Of a DNA stretch of 64,000 nt, positions 33,099 to 41,088 are shown in pieces. Position numbers and translations under genes: made by a program. The stretch spans positions 1 to 64,000 of the forward strand of contig SFIQ01000004.1 of NCBI GenBank assembly GCA_004555265.1, in the 5' to 3' direction. The first letter of the stretch is position 1, and each line of letters starts with the position of its first letter. Under the pieces are notes generated by a model. That model was not told the origin of the DNA, did no database searches, and worked only from the letters and a program-made list of their open reading frames with translations. The stretch is from Ruminococcus sp. GTDB lineage: Bacteria > Bacillota > Clostridia > Oscillospirales > Acutalibacteraceae.

Positions 33099-34700
33099 GT
33101 GGCAGCATACGCGATTGAATTAAAGAATATAAATAAATCTTTTGGTAGTGTGGCTGCCAATAAAAACATCAACCTTAGCGTTCGGCAGGGCGAGATTCTC
33201 GCCCTGCTGGGCGAAAACGGTTCCGGCAAAACGACTTTGATGAATATGCTGTCGGGCATTTATAAGCCGGACAGCGGTCAAATTTTTGTGAACGGGCAAG
33301 AGGTTTCCATCAATTCGCCCGAGGATGCCAAAAAATTGGGCATCGGTATGGTACACCAGCACTTTAAGCTGGTGGATATATTTTCTGCGGCCGATAATAT
33401 CTGGCTGGGGAAAGAGCGTGACGGCAGTTCTGCGAAAGCGAAACTGTCGGAAGTTTTTTTACAAAAAGAACGCTTTTCTGAAATTGAAAAAACCGCCGAG
33501 CAATTCGGCTTTCAAATAGATGCAAGAAAACTTGTAAAAAATATGTCTGTCAGCGAAAAACAGACGTTGGAAATTATTAAGGTATTGTACTACGGCGCGA
33601 AAACCATTATTTTGGACGAGCCGACCGCCGTGTTGACCGTCCAAGAAATTGAAAAACTTTTCCATATTCTGCGTGAGATGAAAGCGCAGGGGCACTCCAT
33701 TATCATCATCAGCCATAAGCTCAATGAAGTTATGGAAATCAGTGACCGTGTCGCAATCCTCAGAAAAGGCGAATACATTGATACAGTGAATACTGCCGAA
33801 ACCAATACACTCGAACTAACCGAGTTGATGATGGGCAAAAAAGCCGATTTGAATATTCGCCGCACAAAGGTTGAGAAAAAACAACCGCTTTTGGAAATTC
33901 GTGATTTAACCATTAAAAATGATGAGGGCGCTGTTGCGATTGACCATGTGAATTTCTATGTGCGCGGCGGCGAAATGCTTGGTGTTGCGGGCATTGCGGG
34001 GTGCGGGCAAAAAGAGCTTTGCGAAGCGATGGCGGGCTTGCGGAAAATCGAAAGCGGTATGATCATACACGAGGGCGAAAGCATTGTCGGCTTATCTCCG
34101 CAGAAAATCCTTGAAAAAGGCGTGGCCATGAGTTTCATTCCGGAGGATCGCCTTGGCATGGGGCTTGCACCGTCGTTGTCCATTACAGACAATATGATTT
34201 TGAAAAAATACAATCAAAATCATTGGAATCCGTTTGTGGACCGCAAATCGGCGCGCAAAGAGGCGCAAGAGGTGATTGACGAATTAGAGGTCGTGACCCC
34301 TTCTACAGAAATTCCGGTGCGTCGACTTTCCGGCGGGAATGTCCAAAAAATACTCCTTGGTCGCGAGATTAAATCGAATCCGAATGTGCTCATAACCGCG
34401 TATCCTGTGCGTGGGTTGGATATTAACTCTTCTTACACAATTTACAATATTTTAGATGACTTAAAGCAAAAAGGCGTCGGCGTTTTGTTTGTCGGTGAGG
34501 ATTTGGATGTTTTGATGTCACTTTGTGACAAGATTATGGTTCTTTGTCACGGTAAAGTGATGGGTGTTGTGCATGCAAGCAAAACTTCAAAGGAAGAATT
34601 GGGCTTGATGATGACGGGCGCCGTGAATTTGTCTGTCGTGAATGGCAAGGTGGCGGGTATCGCCAAAGATTCCGCCATAAAAGAGGAGGATGTGCAGTGA
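33099..34700 (+). CDS. Nucleoside ABC transporter ATP-binding protein (two ABC domains)
   Basis: A 533-residue double-ATPase of the BmpB/NupO/RbsA type. The first domain has Walker A GENGSGKTT near residue 39 and Walker B IILDEPTAVLT near 170; its signature is degenerate (MSVSEKQTLEI). The second has an altered P-loop (GIAGCGQKE), signature LSGGNVQK near 410 and VRGLDI. Such asymmetry is usual in this group. GTG 33099 follows AAGGGAG; the 3' end overlaps the first permease gene by 4 bases. Confidence 0.95.
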   Translation: MAAYAIELKNINKSFGSVAANKNINLSVRQGEILALLGENGSGKTTLMNMLSGIYKPDSGQIFVNGQEVSINSPEDAKKLGIGMVHQHFKLVDIFSAADNIWLGKERDGSSAKAKLSEVFLQKERFSEIEKTAEQFGFQIDARKLVKNMSVSEKQTLEIIKVLYYGAKTIILDEPTAVLTVQEIEKLFHILREMKAQGHSIIIISHKLNEVMEISDRVAILRKGEYIDTVNTAETNTLELTELMMGKKADLNIRRTKVEKKQPLLEIRDLTIKNDEGAVAIDHVNFYVRGGEMLGVAGIAGCGQKELCEAMAGLRKIESGMIIHEGESIVGLSPQKILEKGVAMSFIPEDRLGMGLAPSLSITDNMILKKYNQNHWNPFVDRKSARKEAQEVIDELEVVTPSTEIPVRRLSGGNVQKILLGREIKSNPNVLITAYPVRGLDINSSYTIYNILDDLKQKGVGVLFVGEDLDVLMSLCDKIMVLCHGKVMGVVHASKTSKEELGLMMTGAVNLSVVNGKVAGIAKDSAIKEEDVQ

Positions 34701-35833
34701 GTAAACAGAGAGAACCGCTGGTACGCGTTGTCAAACGCGACCGCATTCATCCGCTTTTAAAGGTTGCCTTTTATTTGCTTGCCATTTTGTTCGCACTTAC
34801 CGTCGGCGGCGTTCTGTTATTTGCCATCGGGGTAAATCCTTTGGTGCTGTATAAAGATATGTTCACCATCGGTATGCTCGGCAGTCGCTTTGCTTATAAA
34901 AGCGTGGAAGGTCTTTTGACAATCTTTGTGCCGCTGTTGATTACTTCCCTTGCGCTTTCGCTGTCCTTTAAAATGCGCTTTTGGAATATCGGCGGGGAGG
35001 GGCAATTTATTATCGGCGCACTTGCCGCGGCAACGGTCGCGCTGAAATTCGGCAATTCCATGCCGCCGTTCCCGCTGTTGGTATTGATGTTTTTGGCGTC
35101 TATGCTTTGTGCGGGCTTGTATGGCGGTGTCGTAGCTTTATTGAATGTGCGCTTTCGTACCAATGAAACGCTGCTCACCTTAATGCTGAACTATATCGCG
35201 CTCTACTTACTTCGCTTTTTCGGCGAAACGCAAGCACCGTGGAATTTCTATTTGAGTGATGAGTCTGTTCGCCCGGTGTTTCAAAAATTTCCGGAAGCGG
35301 CGTTTATGCCGACGATTTCCATCGGAAAATTCTCGTTGAATATCTCTTTCATTTTTGCCGTTCTCATTTGTGTCGGTGCGTATTTTTATTTAAAAAAGAC
35401 GAAGCAAGGCTATGAAATTTCCGTAGTCGGCGACAGTGCCAATACCGCACGCTATGCGGGAATGCATGTGCCGAAAATCATTGTGCGAACAATGTTCCTT
35501 TCAGCGGCGCTGATTGGCTTGGCAGGCGGGTTTTATGTGTCGGGCGCAAAGGTTCTGTCTACCTCGGTGACCAACAATGTCGGCTGGACGGGTATTATCG
35601 TAGCCTGGCTTGCAAAGCTCAATACATTTGCCATTTTCGGCGTGGCCTTGCTTATCAGCATTATGCAGTACGGTGCGCAGGCGGCAAGCACGCAGTTCCC
35701 GATTATTGACTCTAATTTTGCGGATTTACTGCAAGGCATCATTTTGTTTTTTGTGCTGGCGGCGGATTTCTTTATTCGCTTTAAATTGGTGTTCCGCAAA
35801 AACGCGAAGAAACAGGGAGGTGCGGCAGAATGA
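34697..35833 (+). CDS. Nucleoside ABC transporter permease 1
   Basis: A 378-residue membrane protein of the BPD_transp_2 (branched-chain/ribose/nucleoside) permease family with about nine or ten helices; FWNIGGEGQFIIGA near residue 94 is characteristic of the BMP-linked permeases, and GLAGGFYVSGAK sits near 275. The GTG start overlaps the ATPase stop codon and the ATG of the next gene overlaps its own stop, indicating tight coupling. Confidence 0.94.
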   Translation: MSKQREPLVRVVKRDRIHPLLKVAFYLLAILFALTVGGVLLFAIGVNPLVLYKDMFTIGMLGSRFAYKSVEGLLTIFVPLLITSLALSLSFKMRFWNIGGEGQFIIGALAAATVALKFGNSMPPFPLLVLMFLASMLCAGLYGGVVALLNVRFRTNETLLTLMLNYIALYLLRFFGETQAPWNFYLSDESVRPVFQKFPEAAFMPTISIGKFSLNISFIFAVLICVGAYFYLKKTKQGYEISVVGDSANTARYAGMHVPKIIVRTMFLSAALIGLAGGFYVSGAKVLSTSVTNNVGWTGIIVAWLAKLNTFAIFGVALLISIMQYGAQAASTQFPIIDSNFADLLQGIILFFVLAADFFIRFKLVFRKNAKKQGGAAE

Positions 35834-36825
35834 ATTCCTTAGATGTTTTAACCCTGTTCCTGTTTAATATCGTGATTTATAATATCCCGCTTTTGTACGG
35901 CACAGTCGGGGAAATTATCATTGAAAAATCCGGCAGCCTTAACCTCGGCGTGGAGGGCATTATGGCGGTCGGTGCGATTTTCGGCTATCTTATCGGCTGT
36001 TCCGCAAATTCGTTGACGGTCGGTATTTTGGCTTCGTTTATTTGCGCGGGTCTGTTCGGTATCATTTTCGCCGTGCTTACCGTGACAATGCAGGCCAATC
36101 AAAATGTTACCGGTCTTACGATGACCACCTTTGGTGTCGGTTTGTTCTTCTTTATCGGCAAGGGGTTGAGTGCCTCGTGGCCCGTGATGACGCAGTATGA
36201 GAACATTAACAACGGTTTTAAAAATCCGATTGAAATCCCGTTGCTGTCCAAGATTCCCGTCCTCGGCAAAGCGCTGTTTTCCCACAATATCCTTGTGTAT
36301 CTTGGTATTTTCATTGCCATAGCGGTCTGGTTTTATCTCAATAAAACCAAAGCAGGGCTTCGCCTGCGCGCCATCGGGGAAAATCCCGCCGCGGCGGATT
36401 CTTTGGGCATCAATATCACGCTGTATAAATATGTCCACATCGTTCTCGGTTCGGGGATTATGGGCATCGGCGGCTTCTATATGGGCTTAAACCTCGGCGG
36501 TAGTTTTGAGGGCAGTAACTGTTGGATTAACGGATACGGTTGGATTGCCGTTGCTTTGGTTATTTTTGCGAATTGGAACACGCTTGCCGCCATTCTCGGT
36601 ACGCTGGTGTTCGGGTTCTTTAATACCTTGCAGATTTACAGCGGCTCTTTGGCCTATGCGTTCCCGAAAGCTCTCGGTTTCTTGGATAAAATTCCGTCAC
36701 AGCTCTATCAAGCCTTGCCGTTTATGATCACGGCGCTTGTGTTGGTTTTCTCCTCTGTGCGTAAAAACAATAAATCCGCACAGCCGGCGTCGCTCGGGCT
36801 GAATTATTACCGTGAAGAACGCTGA
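35830..36825 (+). CDS. Nucleoside ABC transporter permease 2
   Basis: A 331-residue partner permease of the same family. IIIEKSGSLNLGVEGIMAVGA near residue 27 is the hallmark second-permease motif. It forms the heterodimeric channel with permease 1. It ends the xpt-BMP-ABC unit and is followed by a strong terminator. Confidence 0.94.
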   Translation: MNSLDVLTLFLFNIVIYNIPLLYGTVGEIIIEKSGSLNLGVEGIMAVGAIFGYLIGCSANSLTVGILASFICAGLFGIIFAVLTVTMQANQNVTGLTMTTFGVGLFFFIGKGLSASWPVMTQYENINNGFKNPIEIPLLSKIPVLGKALFSHNILVYLGIFIAIAVWFYLNKTKAGLRLRAIGENPAAADSLGINITLYKYVHIVLGSGIMGIGGFYMGLNLGGSFEGSNCWINGYGWIAVALVIFANWNTLAAILGTLVFGFFNTLQIYSGSLAYAFPKALGFLDKIPSQLYQALPFMITALVLVFSSVRKNNKSAQPASLGLNYYREER

Positions 36826-36845
36826 TTCGGAAAAAGAACAAAAAC

Positions 36846-36881
36846 AAAGCACCGAAAGGGGAATTCCCTTTCGGTGCTTTT
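36846..36881. terminator. Bidirectional terminator after the nucleoside transporter
   Basis: Perfect 15-bp stem AAAGCACCGAAAGGG / CCCTTTCGGTGCTTT, loop GAATT, flanked by A and T runs. Confidence 0.93.
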
Positions 36882-36887
36882 GATGTA

Positions 36888-37559
36888 TTACAGTATGTAT
36901 ATACCGGAATCCAATTGTACAATCTCTTTGCCGCAACTGCGTATATAGCGGCGCACAGGTTCATCAAAAGTACGGAAATCCCGAACAGAAAAGTCCTTCA
37001 AATTTACCGTGCGAATTTTATAAGACCCGGCGTTACAGACAAACAATTCGTTGCCGTATTTCTGAATGGCAGTCGGCAAACTGAATGCTGTCGAATTTTC
37101 GCCGCCGATGCGCATATAAAACTTTTTGTGTGCGATGGAATAACTGATAATGGCGTTTTGGTCGGGTACGGTACACCAAATTTGGTTTCCGTCCGCCGCA
37201 ACATCCTGCACAGGGTAGCCGTGATATAATAAATCGCCCGCCCACAGACTTTTTCCTTCAAAATCAAAAAGGCCCGTCTCGCCGGTCGGGTACACAAGCA
37301 CCGTGCCGTTGTGATGAAATGTGTCCGCATCACAGTTTAAATAATCACCGATTGCGTCCGTAATCCGTTTATAGCCGTTACCGAATTTGTTAAGCAAATA
37401 TACGCTCCTGGTCACAGGGGCGTTTCTGTAATTTTTCACATCAAACCCATAAAAGGAAACTCTGCATTTGTCTTCGCCGACAGCTTCTTTTTTTGAGAAA
37501 ATAACACCACCGGAAAAGGGTATCATATCCACGATTTGAAAATCTGCAATTTTCTTCAT
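36888..37559 (-). CDS. Hypothetical protein, possible beta-propeller
   Basis: A 223-residue soluble protein with no family I can name. Repeated short segments of the type strand-turn-aromatic (VLVYPTGETGLFDFEGKSLW, VQDVAADGNQIWCTVPDQN, ELFVCNAGSYKIRTVN) look like blades of an NHL/SMP-30-like propeller, but only weakly. The start MKKIADF is set after GGTGAT. It is convergent with the transporter operon and shares its terminator. Confidence 0.6.
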   Translation of the reverse strand: MKKIADFQIVDMIPFSGGVIFSKKEAVGEDKCRVSFYGFDVKNYRNAPVTRSVYLLNKFGNGYKRITDAIGDYLNCDADTFHHNGTVLVYPTGETGLFDFEGKSLWAGDLLYHGYPVQDVAADGNQIWCTVPDQNAIISYSIAHKKFYMRIGGENSTAFSLPTAIQKYGNELFVCNAGSYKIRTVNLKDFSVRDFRTFDEPVRRYIRSCGKEIVQLDSGIYIL

Positions 37560-37652
37560 TTTTATCACCGAATATATATTATAAAAGCACAAAAAATCAA
37601 TTTATATAACAGTATTTTACTAAATTTTTTATATTCGGTCAACCGTTTCCGA

Positions 37653-37859
37653 TTATTTTTGAAAACTTTTAGGATTTTTCGACCTTTGAATGCTTTTTTG
37701 CAGTCGTGCAATGCAAATACATTCTCCGCAGTCACAGTCTGTATGGTGTTCACAGCGGATAATCTGTGTACCGTCCTTGTCAAAAAATTCCTCTAAATAT
37801 ACATTTTGATTTTTGCGTTTGCAAAATTGTTCATAAGTGTTTGGCTTGTTGAACATCAT
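37653..37859 (-). CDS. Small cysteine-rich hypothetical protein
   Basis: A 68-residue protein with the cluster CEHHTDCDCGECICIAR at about residues 36-52, five Cys and two His, suggesting a metal site. GGGAGGG precedes two tandem ATG codons; either could start. No homologue is recognised. It lies alone, 90 bases upstream of and in the same direction as the propeller-like gene, and divergent from bofA. Confidence 0.5.
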   Translation of the reverse strand: MMFNKPNTYEQFCKRKNQNVYLEEFFDKDGTQIIRCEHHTDCDCGECICIARLQKSIQRSKNPKSFQK

Positions 37860-37909
37860 AAACCCTCCCGTTCTATTTCAGTATATTCCGAAACGCTGCA
37901 AATAATCGT

Positions 37910-37939
37910 GCATATTTTATGCGGTTTCTGACATATATT
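37910..37939 (+). promoter_or_regulatory. Sigma-E-like promoter of bofA
   Basis: GCATATT (37910-37916), 15-base spacer, CATATATT (37932-37939). Against the mother-cell sigma-E consensus KMATATT and CATACAHT only one position differs. bofA is a sigma-E gene in B. subtilis. Confidence 0.6.
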
Positions 37940-37959
37940 GAACAAAAAGGAGGACAAAG

Positions 37960-38217
37960 ATGAATGGTTGGATTTCTTTTGCCTTGATTTTTTCGGGGCT
38001 TGTGATATTGCTCTCTATGCTTCGCACCAAACGCTTTTTTACCGTGCTTTTCTTAACCGTGTTGCAAGGGTTAGCCGCTTTTTTTGCCGTCAATTTTGTG
38101 GGCGGATTTTTCGGTGTGCATTTGGCGTTGAATTGGGGGCATTTGGGTATTTCCGCCCTTGGCGGTGTGCCGGGTGTGATGCTTTTGTTGCTGGTGAATA
38201 CAATGTTTTATAAATAG
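37960..38217 (+). CDS. bofA: Pro-sigma-K processing inhibitor BofA family
   Basis: An 85-residue membrane protein. Three hydrophobic stretches are visible and the family signature is clear: FLTVLQGLAAFFAVNFV, then GHLGISALGGVPGVMLLLLVN at the C-terminus. BofA holds the SpoIVFB protease inactive together with SpoIVFA in the outer forespore membrane. SpoIVFA- and SpoIVFB-like genes lie only 1.3 kb downstream, and a sigma-E-like promoter precedes this gene. Confidence 0.93.
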   Translation: MNGWISFALIFSGLVILLSMLRTKRFFTVLFLTVLQGLAAFFAVNFVGGFFGVHLALNWGHLGISALGGVPGVMLLLLVNTMFYK

Positions 38218-38236
38218 AGCTCAACCGTAAAACGAA

Positions 38237-38272
38237 AGAAAGCACATTCTTGCGAAAGTGCTTTCTATTTTG
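38237..38272 (+). terminator. Terminator of bofA
   Basis: 9-bp stem AGAAAGCAC / GTGCTTTCT, loop of 12 bases, followed by ATTTTG. Confidence 0.7.
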
Positions 38273-38330
38273 CCTAAGAACTACCAAACGGTGCATAAGG
38301 CGGAGGTAAAAAACGCAAAAAGTAATGTGA

Positions 38331-38711
38331 TTATGCAAAATATTGTTTATACTCGGGTTCTTCTTTCATTTCTTTCAACAATTCTTCTTCGTTTTCAAAA
38401 AACGATTTCCCAACAATACCTCTGAAAGGTTCCCACATTGCCGGCAACGCAACATTATTTGAGCAAATATACTTCCATTCATCCGCGTCGAATTGATAAA
38501 TGGCTTCCAGTTGATATGTAAAAAGTCCTTTTTCATCTTTTAAAACAACATATCGCATTGTATTATCAGCGGAATAGACAACGCGTACCACTTCATCGAC
38601 AAAAGCATCAAGGGACTTATCATACATCATTTCAACAAGTTCCGCCCATGGCGGCATGGCTGGAAATTCTTTCGGCTTTTCGTTTTGAAACAATCTTTTG
38701 AAAAAATTCAT
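38331..38711 (-). CDS. Hypothetical protein coupled to the four-helix-bundle gene
   Basis: A 126-residue acidic soluble protein, not recognised. The N-terminus is basic and amphipathic (NFFKRLFQNEK), then an alpha/beta middle with VVYSADNTMRYVVLKDEKGLFTYQLEAIYQFD and a helical EELLKEMKEEPEY end. Size and composition recall small immunity-like proteins, but that is only an impression. The ATG overlaps the stop of the upstream four-helix-bundle gene (TAATG) with AAGGAGACC before it, so the two were translated together. Confidence 0.65.
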   Translation of the reverse strand: MNFFKRLFQNEKPKEFPAMPPWAELVEMMYDKSLDAFVDEVVRVVYSADNTMRYVVLKDEKGLFTYQLEAIYQFDADEWKYICSNNVALPAMWEPFRGIVGKSFFENEEELLKEMKEEPEYKQYFA

Positions 38712-39061
38712 TACACGGTCTCCTTTGCCGTTTTGCAAGATGCAATTAGCAATCTACGGATATTTCCGCATAGTTTCTCTGCATTTTGATAGGTCGGTGT
38801 ATCTATACGGTTTGTTTCGTGCATTAATTTCAGCCAATAACTTGTTTCATTTGACTCTTTTAAAGCAATCTCTAACTTTGCAATAAAGTCTTTCTTACTT
38901 TATGCGTACTGTGCCTCATGGATATTAGCACCAACAGATGTGCCTGCTCGCGCAAGTTGATCGGTCATGTATGAACTCTTCGGTACAGTTACGCCATCAA
39001 CAAGGTTTACGATAGCAACAGCAAACTTAAAGGATAGATCAAGTAATTTGTTTTCGGACAT
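38711..39061 (-). pseudogene. Four-helix-bundle protein (S23/IVP family) with internal stop
   Basis: Reading from the ATG at 39059-39061 (after AAGGTG) gives MSENKLLDLSFKFAVAIVNL and DQLARAGTSVGANIHEAQYA, the typical start of the 23S-rRNA-IVS-encoded four-helix-bundle family. Codon 54 is TAA (38900-38902), after which the same frame continues SKKDFIAKLEIALKESNETSYW to a second TAA at 38711. One base change (CAA or GAA to TAA) explains the stop. Members form pentameric bundles; relatives include Avd of diversity-generating retroelements. The full-length product would be 116 residues. Confidence 0.85.
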
Positions 39062-39111
39062 AAAAGCACCTTCTTTCATTATAATCATGCCATAGTTTTT
39101 CGTGTTTTTCA

Positions 39112-39280
39112 ATGATATATCGCTTGCGCGATATGATATACGGCGTTGCCGTATGATATATTTGCGTTGTGCAAATATGATATAATATCCGTTCCCTTCA
39201 TACGCGAAGCGTATATCATCTGTGAAGCAGATATCATACCCGCAGGGTAAATCACCCATTCCGACAGGAATGGATATCAT
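39112..39280. repeat. Array of seven short hairpins joined by ATGATAT / ATATCAT linkers
   Basis: Seven inverted repeats follow each other: arms ATATCGC (39117), ATACGGC (39138), ATATTTGC (39158), ATACGC (39200), ATCTG (39218), TACCC (39237), CCATTCC (39256), each with a 3-5-base loop and its exact complement. Four linkers ATGATAT (39112, 39133, 39153, 39177) stand in the left half and three complementary ATATCAT (39213, 39231, 39274) in the right half, so the linkers can also pair with one another and fold the whole array into a branched star. It lies between tRNA-Val and the four-helix-bundle gene. Confidence 0.85.
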
Positions 39281-39325
39281 TGTAAAACACCTCTTTTGTC
39301 TGGCAGACAAAAGAGGTGTTTTACA
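39281..39325. terminator. Long perfect inverted repeat, terminator of tRNA-Val
   Basis: Arms of 22 bases, starting TGTAAAACACCTC and ending GAGGTGTTTTACA, around one central base (39303). It abuts the tRNA CCA end exactly. The TTTT inside the distal arm could serve as the release tract on the minus strand. Confidence 0.75.
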
Positions 39326-39401
39326 TGGTGGACGTTAACGGACTCGAACCGCTGACCCTTCGCACGTCAAGCGAATGCTCTACCAACTGAGCTAAACGTC
39401 C
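39326..39401 (-). tRNA. tRNA-Val (GAC)
   Basis: The 76-base cloverleaf reads on the minus strand: acceptor GGACGTT / AACGTCC, D arm GCTC-AGTTGGTA-GAGC, anticodon stem TTCGC / GCGAA with loop TTGACGT (anticodon GAC), T arm AGCGG-TTCGAGT-CCGTT, and an encoded CCA end. All stems pair. It reads valine codons GUC/GUU. It is a lone tRNA gene, followed at once by an inverted repeat. Confidence 0.97.
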
Positions 39402-39566
39402 GCGTCAATGCTGTTGTATTATATCGAAAAGTTTGCAAAAAATCAAGTCTTTTTTGATAATTTCCGAAAAAAGTTTTTAAAAACAGGGTTTTTATATGAA
39501 AATTACATGTTTATACCCTAAAAATCATATACATAGGTGACAATCAAAAGACGGGAGTGACGAAAT

Positions 39567-40451
39567 TTGCAACAGCCGAGGGAGTATGATTATGCGTCTG
39601 CTTACCCGAACCCGCGGGCGAACACGGTTCCCCGTACGCGTACAGTGCGAAATACAGGAGAAACGGAAAAGAAAAACGCCACTTTGCAAAGCGTGATTGC
39701 TGTACAGTTGGTGCTGTGCCTGTTGCTGTGCGGAATTACCTTTGCGGTTTTCAAAACGAGTGAAACGCGCTTCGAAGCCCTGAAACAAGCTTATTTTGCG
39801 CTGTTTTCACGCGATATGGAAAAAGACGAACTGCAAGCCGCCTTTCGGCGCGTGTCGGATTTTGTATTCAAACCGCCGCGCCTTGCCGAAACGGAAAATG
39901 TAACAAAAAATACAACGGATCCCCCCGTGACGCAAGCGACAGAAACGATTCCATCGACGAAAACCTATGACGGCGCAGGCGGGGAGGATTTGCTGTATCC
40001 GGATGAGATTACTTCTTTTTCTCCGTTTACGGTGACGGGGAAATTCACTGTGCCTGTGGACTACAAACGCGTGTCGTCAAATTTCGGATACCGTGAAAAC
40101 CCTGTCACAAAAGCATACGGTTTTCACTCCGGCATTGATTTGGCCGCCCCCGAGGGTATGCCGATTTATGCGGCCTATGCGGGGTCGGTGTCAGAAGTCG
40201 GGTATTCCGCAGTGCGCGGCAACTATATTGTTTTGGAACATGGTAACGGTGTGCGCACGGTATACTGCCATTGCAGTACGCTTTTGGCAGAAAAGGGCGC
40301 AAACTTGAAAAGCGGTGAGGTTATCGCGGCTGTCGGCGCAACAGGGCAGACCACCGGTCCGCATTTGCATTTTGAAATTTGGCTTGGAACAACACGCTGC
40401 AATCCCGCTTGGGTTTTAGAGGTATATGCAGATAACCGTACGGGGCGTTAA
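39567..40451 (+). CDS. spoIVFA: SpoIVFA-like membrane protein with M23 peptidase domain
   Basis: A 294-residue protein: basic cytosolic N-terminus, one membrane helix (SVIAVQLVLCLLLCGITFAVF, about 43-63), a T/P-rich linker, then a LytM/M23 domain with HSGIDLA near 186 and HLHFEIW near 268. Zinc ligands H-x3-D and HxH are both present, so catalysis is possible, whereas B. subtilis SpoIVFA is thought to be a scaffold. Its partner M50 protease gene overlaps by 26 bases. TTG 39567 follows GGGAGTGA. The name rests on this pairing plus nearby bofA. Confidence 0.8.
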   Translation: MQQPREYDYASAYPNPRANTVPRTRTVRNTGETEKKNATLQSVIAVQLVLCLLLCGITFAVFKTSETRFEALKQAYFALFSRDMEKDELQAAFRRVSDFVFKPPRLAETENVTKNTTDPPVTQATETIPSTKTYDGAGGEDLLYPDEITSFSPFTVTGKFTVPVDYKRVSSNFGYRENPVTKAYGFHSGIDLAAPEGMPIYAAYAGSVSEVGYSAVRGNYIVLEHGNGVRTVYCHCSTLLAEKGANLKSGEVIAAVGATGQTTGPHLHFEIWLGTTRCNPAWVLEVYADNRTGR

Positions 40452-41028
40452 GGTAAAAATCGGTTTTGGGTTTGCTGTACTGCTGTGTTTCTTGCTGATA
40501 TGTGCCGATAACCGCGTGTTGTGCTTTGCCGTCCTGTTTTCGCTTTTACATGAATGCGGACACTTATTGTGTGATTTTTTGTTGCGCGAAAAGCCGCAGG
40601 CAATTCACTTTGGAATGTTTGGTTTGTCCATTGTGCGCGCCGATGATATTTGTTTCAGTTATCCGCAGGAAATTTGCGAGGCTTTGGCAGGACCGTCTGT
40701 CAATTTCCTGCTGTTTTTGCTGTTTTTGTTGTTGTATTCTTTCTATCGAACAGAAACCGTGTTTACATGCTGCTTTGTGAATTTATATATTTTTCTGTTT
40801 AACGCAATGCCCGTGTTTTCTTTGGACGGCGGCAGAGCCTTTTGGGCGCTTTTGTGTAAATATATCGATAATCCCGAAACCCGGCAAAAAATACAAAAGA
40901 CGGTTTCTTTTTTTTGCATTTTGGTGATGATGGGATTCGGATTTTTTGTTTTGCTGCGCAGTCGATATAATTTCACGCTCCTTTTGTTGGCAATTTACCT
41001 GATGATTACCCTTTTTGTAAAATGTTAG
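40426..41028 (+). CDS. spoIVFB: SpoIVFB-like M50 intramembrane metalloprotease
   Basis: A 200-residue site-2-type protease. Zinc motif HECGH is at residues 42-46 and the third ligand is in NAMPVFSLDGGRA (N126, D134). About six hydrophobic segments are visible. There is no C-terminal CBS domain, unlike B. subtilis SpoIVFB (~290 residues), so ATP control through CBS would be absent. The expected substrate is pro-sigma-K. The gene overlaps the M23 gene and precedes the radical SAM gene, a common clostridial order. Confidence 0.85.
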   Translation: MQITVRGVKVKIGFGFAVLLCFLLICADNRVLCFAVLFSLLHECGHLLCDFLLREKPQAIHFGMFGLSIVRADDICFSYPQEICEALAGPSVNFLLFLLFLLLYSFYRTETVFTCCFVNLYIFLFNAMPVFSLDGGRAFWALLCKYIDNPETRQKIQKTVSFFCILVMMGFGFFVLLRSRYNFTLLLLAIYLMITLFVKC

Positions 41029-41030
41029 AA

Positions 41031-41059
41031 TTGCAAAAAATCAACTTTTCGTGTATGAT
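41031..41059 (+). promoter_or_regulatory. sigma-A promoter of the radical SAM gene
   Basis: TTGCAA (41031-41036), 17-base spacer, TATGAT (41054-41059), 29 bases before the start codon. Confidence 0.6.
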
Positions 41060-41088
41060 ACTGTGTATCAACCAAAAAGAGGTATTGT

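Noticed and set aside
38711..39061. Intervening sequence of a 23S rRNA gene
   Set aside because: The S23-type gene is not inside an rRNA gene; no rRNA sequence occurs in the window.
39112..39325. CRISPR array
   Set aside because: Repeat units are only 7 bases, hairpins differ in sequence, spacing is irregular (18-43 bases) and no cas genes are near.
38711..39401. Diversity-generating retroelement (Avd-like protein)
   Set aside because: No reverse transcriptase or template/variable repeat is seen; only the four-helix fold is shared.
39500..39566. Sigma-E-like -10 (CATATACA) before the spoIVFA-like gene
   Set aside because: No matching -35 at the right distance; the similarity is probably due to AT-rich sequence.
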